From NCBI GenBank assembly GCA_037439945.1, contig JBBIVA010000041.1, positions 1 through 27,872 of the forward strand: a DNA stretch of 27,872 nt, written 5' to 3'. Made by a program: the position numbers and the translations under genes. Numbering within the stretch: the first letter of the stretch is position 1; every line of letters begins with the position of its first letter. The DNA is from CALEUX01 sp037439945. GTDB lineage: Bacteria; Bacteroidota; Bacteroidia; Bacteroidales; Marinilabiliaceae. The notes under the pieces were generated by a model. The model saw nothing but the letters and a program-made list of their open reading frames with translations, ran no database searches and was not told the origin of the DNA. Positions 1-6,900 of the stretch are shown piece after piece.

Positions 1-136
1 TAGTTTTTCTTTAGCGATTTGTCAAAATAGAAGGCATGTAATCAATAACTTAATATTATTAATTTCTAATGACGGTCATTGGAAAAAATGGATAAAGACA
101 AATTTGGGTTAAATTTATAAGCTAAAATTATTTGGC

Positions 137-598
137 CTATAACTTATTTTTTTTTCCTAAATTGGATTTAACACCAAAAAGTATAGCAACGCATCCTCCT
201 GTCACTGATGTTTTCTGGCTGTTATCGGGTATTTTAACATGAACTGTAAGTGTCCCTGTTGCTTTGGCAATAAAATCCCAAACCTGGACATACTGATGGT
301 TTCCATTATCAAAAAGTACATTTCGCTGGTCATCCAAAACCCTGATACGCAGTTTTGGTAAACTTTCAATAGCTACAACAACCAACCGATACTCCTCTCC
401 TTCAAAAAATGTTTTATAAAGTTCGGCTGATTCGCCCTCCTCCATGTAAGTTGCATTAAAATTACCATCGTGAATAAATGGTGCCAACCTGGGTTTTGCA
501 ATGTTACGGGCAAAGCTTACGCATTGTGAAAAACCATTACCCGAAACCATCAGCAAATTAAAAACAACAATAAACTTAAAAAGAAAAGTGAGGTTCAT
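137..598 (-). CDS. Small secreted beta-rich protein, unknown function
   Basis: I do not recognise a named family. The 153-residue product starts with a hydrophobic signal peptide (about residues 1-25, probable cleavage after GNGFSQ). The mature part alternates short hydrophobic strands typical of a beta sandwich. Visible landmarks are Cys26, LAPF (38-41), GESAE (55-59), TFFEG..YR (63-71), RNVLF (92-96), VWDF (106-109) and a C-terminal strand GGCVAILFG (134-142). The same landmarks in the same order occur in the protein at 15058-15489, so the two are paralogues. It lies 29 bases downstream of the lipoprotein gene at 628-1548 on the same strand, so the two are probably co-transcribed. Location is inferred to be periplasm or cell surface. 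No catalytic residues are apparent; a structural or binding role is more likely than an enzyme. Confidence 0.75.
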   Translation of the reverse strand: MNLTFLFKFIVVFNLLMVSGNGFSQCVSFARNIAKPRLAPFIHDGNFNATYMEEGESAELYKTFFEGEEYRLVVVAIESLPKLRIRVLDDQRNVLFDNGNHQYVQVWDFIAKATGTLTVHVKIPDNSQKTSVTGGCVAILFGVKSNLGKKNKL

Positions 599-627
599 TG
601 TAAAATTTTCAAATTCAAAAGTAAGTA

Positions 628-1548
628 TTATGAGATAAATTCATTTCTAATCTCAAGTACTTTTTTAACCAACCTTTCAAAAACATCTTTTGACATAAAC
701 GTTTCAGCTTCTGAACGAATAATGGTCATCTGCTTTTCAGGGATTGTTTCCGCTTCAACTTTTGATGAATTTACAATTCTTATTTCATCGAAAATGGATT
801 TGAGTTCACCCATTTTCCCAATAAGGTATTTAACATCCTTATTTTCCTGATGATTCTCAAGAAGGCTGATAACTGTTTGTAAGGATAATTTCTGGTAAAC
901 TATCCTGTCCACAAGTCTTGGATTGTTTTCCATATTGCCATTTGTTAATTGTGTGGCAATATAAAGTCCTTCGATCCAACCACCCACCAATACCATAACT
1001 GCTATTGCAGGCCGGTTATTTTCGTTAAGATAAGCATTAGAATTCATGAAGTTTTCAGAAATAATATCCATTACTACCTCACGGTTATTCATGTTTTCTT
1101 CTAATCTTCTGATTGTGGTTTCATCAACTGCCCCAATAACTCCAAGTTGCTCTGCCAGTTTACGGGCAACACCCATATACATTAAAGTATTTTGAGTCTG
1201 GTCAAATAAACTGGAATAGCTCATATCGGCGCTATAAACCCCAAGATTTAATGCCATTTTAAGATTGGTGTTATAACGGGAAAGATTTTCAATATTATTC
1301 AATAGAGTGGCATCATAAGATGCCCCTGCTCTTTTAATCAGCATTGCTGTTTCGAGTGGTGATGGCAATGAATAGAAAATAAGCTTGGACCTGTTAAAAT
1401 CATTCATCAACTGATCATCAACCGATCCTATTATATCCGATTCTTCACTTTGTTGTTTTTTTTGACTTTGGCAGGTACATGAGTTAACCAAGCCTAAAAT
1501 AAAAACTGTGGATGCGAAAAAAACAAAAACATTTAAAAATCTTTTCAT
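628..1548 (-). CDS. Alpha-helical lipoprotein, unknown function
   Basis: The reading frame extends upstream to 1596, but I place the start at the ATG at 1548 because the protein then opens with a proper lipoprotein signal (MKRFLNVFVFF..., lipobox LVNSC, lipidated Cys24 of 306 residues). The longer start would put 16 non-signal residues in front. After a Gln/Ser/Glu-rich linker the rest is almost all helical. The most distinctive stretch is around residues 53-110, with YSLPSPLE, a NLSRYNT segment and ALNLGVYSADMSY; I recall this type of segment from uncharacterised conserved Bacteroidota lipoproteins, from memory only. No enzyme motif is visible. The protein would be anchored in the inner or outer membrane. 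The next gene on the strand is the small secreted protein 29 bases downstream, suggesting a two-gene unit of exported proteins. Confidence 0.75.
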   Translation of the reverse strand: MKRFLNVFVFFASTVFILGLVNSCTCQSQKKQQSEESDIIGSVDDQLMNDFNRSKLIFYSLPSPLETAMLIKRAGASYDATLLNNIENLSRYNTNLKMALNLGVYSADMSYSSLFDQTQNTLMYMGVARKLAEQLGVIGAVDETTIRRLEENMNNREVVMDIISENFMNSNAYLNENNRPAIAVMVLVGGWIEGLYIATQLTNGNMENNPRLVDRIVYQKLSLQTVISLLENHQENKDVKYLIGKMGELKSIFDEIRIVNSSKVEAETIPEKQMTIIRSEAETFMSKDVFERLVKKVLEIRNEFIS

Positions 1549-1750
1549 AAATAGACTGCTGTTTGTGATATAAAATTCAAAAACAATAAATTTCATGTTT
1601 TCACGTAAAAAAGCGATATATGAACTTTTTTACAGATAAATGCATCTAAATTTAAACATTATCAGCGAAAAACAAAAAAAAGTTAATTTAAAATCCTAAG
1701 TATTAGTTTTTGTAATAGTCGGAAAAATAACCGTTACACGAATTTTTTAT

Positions 1751-1980
1751 TTTAAACCACTACTATCCGATAAAAAGTGGTTTTGTCCCTAACGGGACAA
1801 AAGTTCAATTCTCAATTAAGTGTTTTACCGATCTTTAGTCCCTAACGGTACTGTGCCGTCAGGTACAGAATATCGGTAAATATGAATCGACCCCAATTTT
1901 CAGTGTCCTGTAGGGACACCGCAATTAGTTGGCATTATAACATCTTATCAAAAAATTTATCGGACAGTAGTGATTTTAAA
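1751..1980. repeat. MITE/REP-like composite palindromic element
   Basis: The ends form an imperfect inverted repeat of about 24 bases: the left end contains ACTACTATCCGATAAA (to 1774) and the right end TTTATCGGACAGTAGT (from 1956), differing at one base over this core. Inside are three smaller dyads. One is TTTTGTCCC-TAAC-GGGACAAAA at 1781-1802 (perfect 9-base stem). The second is TTACCGAT at 1825-1832 against ATCGGTAA at 1872-1879, enclosing ACGG...CCGT. The third is GTGTCC...GGACAC near 1903-1919. No open reading frame lies inside. GTCCC/GGGAC palindromes of this style are, from memory, dispersed intergenic repeats in Bacteroidota, and some REP elements are mobilised by RAYT transposases; neither point could be checked here. 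Confidence 0.6.
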
Positions 1981-2061
1981 CTAAATTTTTCTGCAAAAAT
2001 ATTCAATTCTATTTGGGCAAATTAATCAAATACAAATCAGTTACAATTAATAAGTTAATAT

Positions 2062-2175
2062 TTAAACAACACTTTTTGTTTTAAGGGTTGCAACAAGCAT
2101 ATCCCGAATAGGCAATTTACAGTTTGTTAAAACCAAACATGTGGAGCCATTTGAGAAATCCTGAATTAAATGCAT
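2062..2175 (-). CDS. Possible 37-residue small protein or gene remnant
   Basis: A short open frame runs from ATG at 2175 to TAA at 2062. It translates to a residue mix that looks protein-like for such A/T-rich DNA (for example LVLTNCKLPIRDMLVATL), with two Cys and no long Lys/Asn/Ile runs. The frame stays open for nine further codons upstream of the ATG. There is no convincing ribosome binding site and I recognise no family. It may be chance, a small protein, or the tail of a degraded gene. Confidence 0.2.
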   Translation of the reverse strand: MHLIQDFSNGSTCLVLTNCKLPIRDMLVATLKTKSVV

Positions 2176-2261
2176 ACCAGTGTTTTGAAAAACCTTTGAT
2201 TATTAGCTATTTTTTTTTACAATATTTTAACCAGCAAAATTATAGTTAAGAGCACAACCTG

Positions 2262-3248
2262 TTATTCAAATGATGAAAAGTATTTCATGAATTGGGCCCT
2301 TTCGTAAACCATGGGGTTTTTTATCTGGCCATAATTCATTTTACCTCTAAAATCATCGATGCTTTTAAATCCTTTATCATTCATCCATGTTTCTATTTTC
2401 TTGATCATTGATGTAACCGTTGCAGGTCCACCTTTATATACCGCAGAGCACACCTGTACAGTTTTGGCCCCTGCGAGCAACTGTTTAATTACAGCTTCCC
2501 CGTCGTGAACGCCGGTTGATGCAGAAACCTCAATATTCTTAACCTTGTCGGTTACAATAGCTACCCAGCGCAGGGCATTTCTTATATCAGAAGATGTGCT
2601 AAATACATCGGCGGAAGTTAATGTCAGGTTATGAATATTAATATCCGGTTCATAAAACCTGTTAAAAAGAACAACTCCTTTTGCTCCCGATACCGACAAT
2701 TTATTAACAACCGAAACCAGATTTGAGAAATAATTGCCAATTTTCATTGAAACCGGAATTGTAACAATCCGGCTTACCATTTTGGCTATTTTATAATATG
2801 TTTCTTCATATTCTGAAGGGTTACTGTTTTTATCGGTGTTTAACACAAACAGGTTTAACTCGATCGCATCGGCCCCGGCATTTTGAATTTGAACTGCAAA
2901 ATCAATCCATTCACTTGATGAAAAACAATTAATACTTGCAATAACGGGTATATCAACAGCTGCTTTAGCTTCCTCAATAAGTTTAAGATAAGCCGATACT
3001 GAATTAACCTTTGAATATTCTCTAATATAATCAAATGCTTCAGGATAATCAACGTTCTGATTTAATTGCATGGCCCTGTTTACCTCATGGGTGATTTGTT
3101 CTTCAAAAAGTGATTTTAAAACAACTGCACCGGCACCGGCATCCCTCAATATTTTTATTTTTTCAACACTATTAGTCAAACCCGAACTTCCAACAATAAC
3201 CGGATTACTCATTTTTAAGCCTAAATAGGTTGTTTCCAAATTTGCCAT
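2262..3248 (-). CDS. Dihydroorotate dehydrogenase-like flavoprotein
   Basis: The 328-residue product has the TIM-barrel FMN fold of the PyrD family. N-terminal GLKMSNPVIVGSSG (10-23), VVLKS (42-46), the barrel segment PVIASIN (101-107), PVSMKIG with Lys169, and the phosphate-binding part STGVHDG (244-250) through QLLAGAKTVQVCSAVY (256-271) all match class 1 enzymes. However, the family's usual active-site segment, NxSCPN following the AxELN strand, is not there: residues 130-140 read ELNLFVLNTDK. The catalytic Cys/Ser loop is therefore absent or moved, and I do not call this pyrD. It probably oxidises or reduces another pyrimidine-like or unrelated substrate using FMN. It follows yggS on the same strand after a 138-base space; a shared transcript is possible but not shown. 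Confidence 0.85.
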   Translation of the reverse strand: MANLETTYLGLKMSNPVIVGSSGLTNSVEKIKILRDAGAGAVVLKSLFEEQITHEVNRAMQLNQNVDYPEAFDYIREYSKVNSVSAYLKLIEEAKAAVDIPVIASINCFSSSEWIDFAVQIQNAGADAIELNLFVLNTDKNSNPSEYEETYYKIAKMVSRIVTIPVSMKIGNYFSNLVSVVNKLSVSGAKGVVLFNRFYEPDINIHNLTLTSADVFSTSSDIRNALRWVAIVTDKVKNIEVSASTGVHDGEAVIKQLLAGAKTVQVCSAVYKGGPATVTSMIKKIETWMNDKGFKSIDDFRGKMNYGQIKNPMVYERAQFMKYFSSFE

Positions 3249-3386
3249 ATTGTAACAGTTAGATAAAAATTAATTGTGTAAATATATAACAGTTCCTTAG
3301 ATTTAATTAAAAAGACCTAAAGGTAAAATTATATGGTTATAACTTAACTAAATATAAGGTTAATTGATTAAATTTATAAATACCTA

Positions 3387-4049
3387 TCACCTTTCTCCAA
3401 ATATGGCACTGCCAATTCTTATAAGTGTACTCCCTTCTTCTATGGCAATATTATAATCGCCTGACATTCCCATACTCAAAATATTAAAGTGAAATTGATC
3501 CTTAAACTGATTATCCTTCAACCAATCAAATAATTTCTTCAACACTTTAAATTCGCTTCTTACCTGATTGTAATCATCTGAAAAAGAAGCCATACCCATT
3601 AATCCACATATTCTGACATGTGTTAATGCAAAAATATTTTCATTATTCAATAAATCTGTTAACTCGGTAACGGTAAACCCAAATTTAGTTGATTCGGTTG
3701 CTATATGAATTTGTAAGAGGCAATCAACCACCAGCCTGCATTTTTCAGCTTCCTTGTTAATAACCTGCAAAAGCCGGTAAGAATCAACACCCTGAATTAA
3801 AGAAACAAATGGTATTACGTGTTTAACTTTATTGGTTTGAAGGTGGCCAATCATATGCCATTTAATATCGGCAGGTAGCTGAAGCGCTTTGTTTGTTAAT
3901 TCCTGTACTTTGTTTTCACCAAAATGCCTCTGCCCTGCCTTATAGGCCTCCATAATAATTTCAGTAGGATGGGTTTTGGTTACCACAACCAATTTAACAT
4001 TATCGGGCAATAAACTTTTTATTTGGTTAAGATTACCTGTAACTGACAT
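3387..4049 (-). CDS. YggS/PLPBP-type pyridoxal phosphate protein
   Basis: This 220-residue protein matches the YggS (PLP homeostasis protein) family in length and motifs. The PLP Schiff-base lysine is Lys25 in VVVTKTHP. FGENKVQE, WHMIGHLQTNK, the GLMGM segment, and the C-terminal SMGMSGDY...EGSTLIRIGSAIFG phosphate-binding region are all present. Family members are single-domain alanine-racemase-fold proteins without racemase activity. They bind PLP in the cytoplasm and buffer the vitamin B6 pool and amino/keto-acid balance. Its position near SerC, a PLP enzyme, is compatible with this but may be coincidental. The start at 4049 gives the expected family N-terminus, although slightly shorter than many homologues. 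Confidence 0.93.
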   Translation of the reverse strand: MSVTGNLNQIKSLLPDNVKLVVVTKTHPTEIIMEAYKAGQRHFGENKVQELTNKALQLPADIKWHMIGHLQTNKVKHVIPFVSLIQGVDSYRLLQVINKEAEKCRLVVDCLLQIHIATESTKFGFTVTELTDLLNNENIFALTHVRICGLMGMASFSDDYNQVRSEFKVLKKLFDWLKDNQFKDQFHFNILSMGMSGDYNIAIEEGSTLIRIGSAIFGER

Positions 4050-4222
4050 TTTTATGGTTTTTCTGTTTGCAGTTTTGCAAAATTATTCATTTTTTTTATT
4101 TTGAGGGCGAATAATAAGTATGAGTTTAATTTCATTAATGAAAGCATTTACAAAATCATTGTTGTTATTTGGTTTTAAAACGATACTGAATCAGCAATAA
4201 CTGAAATAAATACCAATAAAAT

Positions 4223-4253
4223 AGCCGGTATGAAAGGTGATCGCATACCGGCT
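4223..4253 (-). terminator. Hairpin downstream of the DUF1015 gene
   Basis: AGCCGGTATG (4223-4232) and CATACCGGCT (4244-4253) form a perfect 10-base, G/C-rich stem with an 11-base loop, 29 bases after the stop codon of the minus-strand DUF1015 gene. Read on the minus strand it is followed by ATTTTATT, a weak U tract. It is best read as the intrinsic terminator of the serA-DUF1015 transcript, which would separate that unit from yggS. Confidence 0.65.
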
Positions 4254-4282
4254 TTTCAAATTTATTATAATTTTAGCTTTAC

Positions 4283-5533
4283 CTAATCAAGTTCGTGAAT
4301 TACAAGACCGGACCGAAGTTTAGGTTCAAACCAGGTTGTTTTAGGTGGCATAATATTACCTGAGTCGGCAATATCAATAAGCTGCTTCATTGATACAGGG
4401 TAAAGGGCAAATGCAACCTTCATTTCACCTGAATCCACCCTGCGTTTCAGCTCTCCCAAACCTCTGATTCCACCTACAAAATCTATCCGTTTTGAAGTTC
4501 TCAAATCTGTAATTCCCAAAACCTTATCAAGAATATGTTCAGAAAGAACTGTTACATCAAGTACTCCAATTGGGTCAGAATCGTTATAAAAACCTTTTTT
4601 GGCATTAAGTTTATACCATTTACCGGCCAAATACATTGAAAATTCGTGCAGTTTACAAGGTTTATAAATTTCATTGCCTATTTCATCAATTTCGAACGAT
4701 GTTGCAACAGCTTCAAGAAAAGCTTTTTCAGATAACCCGTTCAAATCCTTCACCAATCTGTTATAATCAATAATAGCAAGTTGATTGTCAGGGAAATGAA
4801 CTGCCATAAAAAAGTTATATTCTTCTTTTCCTGTATGGTTAATGTTTGAATTTTGACGTTCAAGCCCTACCCGCGCTGCTGCTGCAGTTCTATGGTGCCC
4901 GTCGGCAACATAAGTACATGGAACTTTTTTGTCAAAGAGTTCTTCAATTTTTGTATTTACGGCTTCTTCTCTAATAACCCAAAATTTGTGGCCAAACCCA
5001 TCGTCAGAAATAAAATCATATTCTGCAGCCTGATTATTAACTATGTTATCAACAATTTTGTCAATTTCAGGAACAGCTTTATAACTAAAAAAAACCGGCT
5101 CAAGATTGGCATTATTAATTCTGATATGTACCATTCGGTCATCTTCCTTATCGGGCCTGGTAAGTTCATGTTTTTTAATTATACCGTTGGCATAATCGTT
5201 ACATGAAGCACAACCTACCAATCCATATTGGGTCCTTCCATGCATGGTTTGTGCATAAATGTAAAAGAAAGGTTTATCATCCCTGACCAGCCATTCTTTG
5301 GCTTTAAAAAATTTATAATTATCGGATGATTTTTGATACACTTCTGCTGAATGAACATCAACTCCCAGTTGACAATCGATTTCGGACCGTGTTATGTGTA
5401 AAAGGGAATATTCCTTCCCTTTTGCCATTTCGGCTGCTTCTTCTCTGTTCATCACATCATAGGGTAAACAGGATAAATCCTTTACAATTTCAGGGGATGG
5501 TCGCCAGCCCTTAAATGGTTTAACAATGGCCAT
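4283..5533 (-). CDS. DUF1015 family protein (ParB-like DGHHR motif)
   Basis: At 416 residues this is a full-length DUF1015 protein. Signature parts are KPFKGWRP near the N-terminus, LPYDVMNREEA (23-33), HELTRPDKEDDR (122-133), YVADGHHRTAAAAR (208-221) and MPPKTTWFEPKLRSGLV (395-411). The ADGHHR box resembles the nucleotide-binding motif of ParB/Srx-fold proteins, a fold that includes ADP- or ATP-dependent free-serine kinases. The biochemical role of DUF1015 is not established. The gene starts only 20 bases after the serA stop codon and ends in a strong hairpin, so it is the last cistron of a serine-biosynthesis transcript. Context plus motif suggest a reaction on serine or phosphoserine in the cytoplasm, possibly replacing SerB. 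That functional step is inference. Confidence 0.9.
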   Translation of the reverse strand: MAIVKPFKGWRPSPEIVKDLSCLPYDVMNREEAAEMAKGKEYSLLHITRSEIDCQLGVDVHSAEVYQKSSDNYKFFKAKEWLVRDDKPFFYIYAQTMHGRTQYGLVGCASCNDYANGIIKKHELTRPDKEDDRMVHIRINNANLEPVFFSYKAVPEIDKIVDNIVNNQAAEYDFISDDGFGHKFWVIREEAVNTKIEELFDKKVPCTYVADGHHRTAAAARVGLERQNSNINHTGKEEYNFFMAVHFPDNQLAIIDYNRLVKDLNGLSEKAFLEAVATSFEIDEIGNEIYKPCKLHEFSMYLAGKWYKLNAKKGFYNDSDPIGVLDVTVLSEHILDKVLGITDLRTSKRIDFVGGIRGLGELKRRVDSGEMKVAFALYPVSMKQLIDIADSGNIMPPKTTWFEPKLRSGLVIHELD

Positions 5534-5553
5534 AATTAATTATAATCAGTTTA

Positions 5554-6477
5554 TTATTTATTTACGCGATAGGTTTCGTCGCCGGAATTAAAAAAGTTTA
5601 CTATTTGATGGGCAGCAGCCACTCCGGCATTAACGTTGGCTTCTTCTGTCTGGGCCCCCATTTTCTTTAGGGTGAAAAAATACCTGCCCTGAAGTTTTTC
5701 CTCAAAGGTTTTCAGGTTTCCCGGTATTATATCTGACAAATAAACAAAATCCGTGCGCTCTTCCATTAAAGCTACAAGTTCTTCTTCATGAATCACTTCT
5801 TTCCGGGCAGTATTTACTAATACTGCCCCTTTTGGCATTAACGACAGAAGTTTTTTGTTAATGGATTTTTTAGTGACTTCATTAGCCGGAATATGTAATG
5901 AAATAAACTGGCAGGTTTTATACAGTGCCTCAGCCGAATTTAATGGCTCTACTCCGTCGGCTTCCATCCTGTCGGGACTAACAAAAGGGTCAAAGGCATA
6001 AACTTTCATCCCAAATCCTTTGGCTATTTGTCCAACATAATATCCTACATTTCCATAAGCATGAATACCAATTGATTTTCCTCTTAATTCGGTTCCCGAA
6101 GAACCATTAAACTGCTTCCGAACTGCATAAACCATCATTCCAAATACCAGCTCGGCTACTGCATTTGAATTCTGCCCGGGGGTATTCATTGCAACAACCT
6201 TTTTTGCTGTACAGGAATCCAGGTCAAGATTATCGTAACCAGCCCCGGCCCTAACTACTATATTAAGATTTTTTGCTGCATTAAGCACATTGGCGTTAAC
6301 AATATCTGAGCGAACAATTATCGCATTAACATCAGCAACTGCAGATAAAAGTTCTGCTTCGGTAGTATATTTTTCCAAAAGTTCGAGTTTAAAACCGGCA
6401 TCCTCAATAACGGCCCTTATTTGGTCAACCGCTATTTTTGAGAAAGGTTTATCTGTTGCAATCAATACTTTTTTCAT
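5554..6477 (-). CDS. serA: D-3-phosphoglycerate dehydrogenase, short lysine-type
   Basis: It oxidises 3-phosphoglycerate to phosphohydroxypyruvate with NAD, the first step of phosphorylated serine synthesis. At 307 residues it has only the substrate and Rossmann domains, with no ACT or ASB regulatory domain, so serine feedback through ACT is not expected. VRAGAGYDNLD (75-85) is the conserved substrate-domain motif, and NTARKEV (222-228) carries the substrate arginine (Arg225). Two family residues differ. The glycine-rich loop reads GIHAYGNVG (137-145), Ala replacing the first Gly of GxGxxG. The usual PHxGA active-site histidine is replaced in LKKMGAQT (270-277), leaving lysines 271/272. A lysine-type PGDH is known from Entamoeba and related bacterial enzymes. 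The next gene, DUF1015, starts 20 bases downstream. Confidence 0.9.
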   Translation of the reverse strand: MKKVLIATDKPFSKIAVDQIRAVIEDAGFKLELLEKYTTEAELLSAVADVNAIIVRSDIVNANVLNAAKNLNIVVRAGAGYDNLDLDSCTAKKVVAMNTPGQNSNAVAELVFGMMVYAVRKQFNGSSGTELRGKSIGIHAYGNVGYYVGQIAKGFGMKVYAFDPFVSPDRMEADGVEPLNSAEALYKTCQFISLHIPANEVTKKSINKKLLSLMPKGAVLVNTARKEVIHEEELVALMEERTDFVYLSDIIPGNLKTFEEKLQGRYFFTLKKMGAQTEEANVNAGVAAAHQIVNFFNSGDETYRVNK

Positions 6478-6596
6478 TTGGTTTATTTTTTATTATTAAT
6501 GGCCTATTAAATAAAAAAAACAGGGTATTTTACTTACCTGTGATTTCCGATTATCCATGTTAAAATTTCAAATAACTTTTTATATATTCTATTTAA

Positions 6597-6651
6597 TATG
6601 AAAACATTAATGATTAATGATTAATGATTAATGATTAATGATTAATGATTA
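6597..6651. repeat. ATTAATG heptamer tandem repeat, left copy
   Basis: The tract begins TATGAAAAC, then has six perfect ATTAATG units and a final ATTA directly at the edge of the N run. It is 55 bases long and identical to the tract on the other side of the gap. Confidence 0.9.
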
Positions 6652-6751
6652 NNNNNNNNNNNNNNNNNNNNNNNNNNNNNNNNNNNNNNNNNNNNNNNNN
6701 NNNNNNNNNNNNNNNNNNNNNNNNNNNNNNNNNNNNNNNNNNNNNNNNNNN
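6652..6751. other. Assembly gap of 100 unknown bases
   Basis: Exactly 100 N characters, a conventional scaffold filler, lie between identical 55-base ends. The true distance is unknown and could be zero or negative. Confidence 0.99.
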
Positions 6752-6806
6752 TATGAAAACATTAATGATTAATGATTAATGATTAATGATTAATGATTAA
6801 TGATTA
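6752..6806. repeat. ATTAATG heptamer tandem repeat, right copy
   Basis: It starts at the first base after the N run with TATGAAAAC, six ATTAATG units and ATTA, matching 6597-6651 base for base, then diverges into TAATAATTGCC. Confidence 0.9.
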
Positions 6807-6844
6807 TAATAATTGCCACCGATTAATTTATGGACTTCACATTA

Positions 6845-6890
6845 AAAAATACCCCGGGAATGAATTAACAAACTTTCCCAAGGTATTTTT
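6845..6890 (-). terminator. Intrinsic terminator of serC
   Basis: AAAAATACC (6845-6853) pairs with GGTATTTTT (6882-6890), and inside it GGGAA (6856-6860) pairs with TTCCC (6875-6879), separated by a 2-by-2 mismatch. The hairpin begins 10 bases past the serC stop codon and ends in a U run on the minus strand. It implies that serC transcription stops, at least partly, before serA. Confidence 0.75.
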
Positions 6891-6900
6891 CTAAACATTT

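Larger units (their letters stand above)
1549..2261. other. Non-coding stretch with a palindromic element
   Basis: This 713-base interval has no long open frame. Its middle part (1751-1980) is a composite inverted-repeat element, listed separately. The part next to the flavoprotein gene holds one short minus-strand frame (2062-2175), listed separately with low confidence. The remainder is A/T-rich sequence in which I see nothing else. Confidence 0.6.
6478..6900. other. serC-serA spacer interrupted by an assembly gap
   Basis: This interval holds two copies of a heptamer tandem repeat, a run of 100 unknown bases, and the serC terminator hairpin. I see no gene in the known bases. Any gene or promoter hidden by the gap cannot be excluded, although the repeat geometry suggests little sequence is missing. 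Confidence 0.7.

Noticed and set aside
1549..1596. Upstream ATG start for the helical lipoprotein
   Set aside because: The added 16 residues precede a complete lipoprotein signal beginning at 1548, so the shorter form is more likely.
6597..6806. CRISPR array
   Set aside because: The repeats are contiguous heptamers without spacers and are duplicated by the assembly gap.
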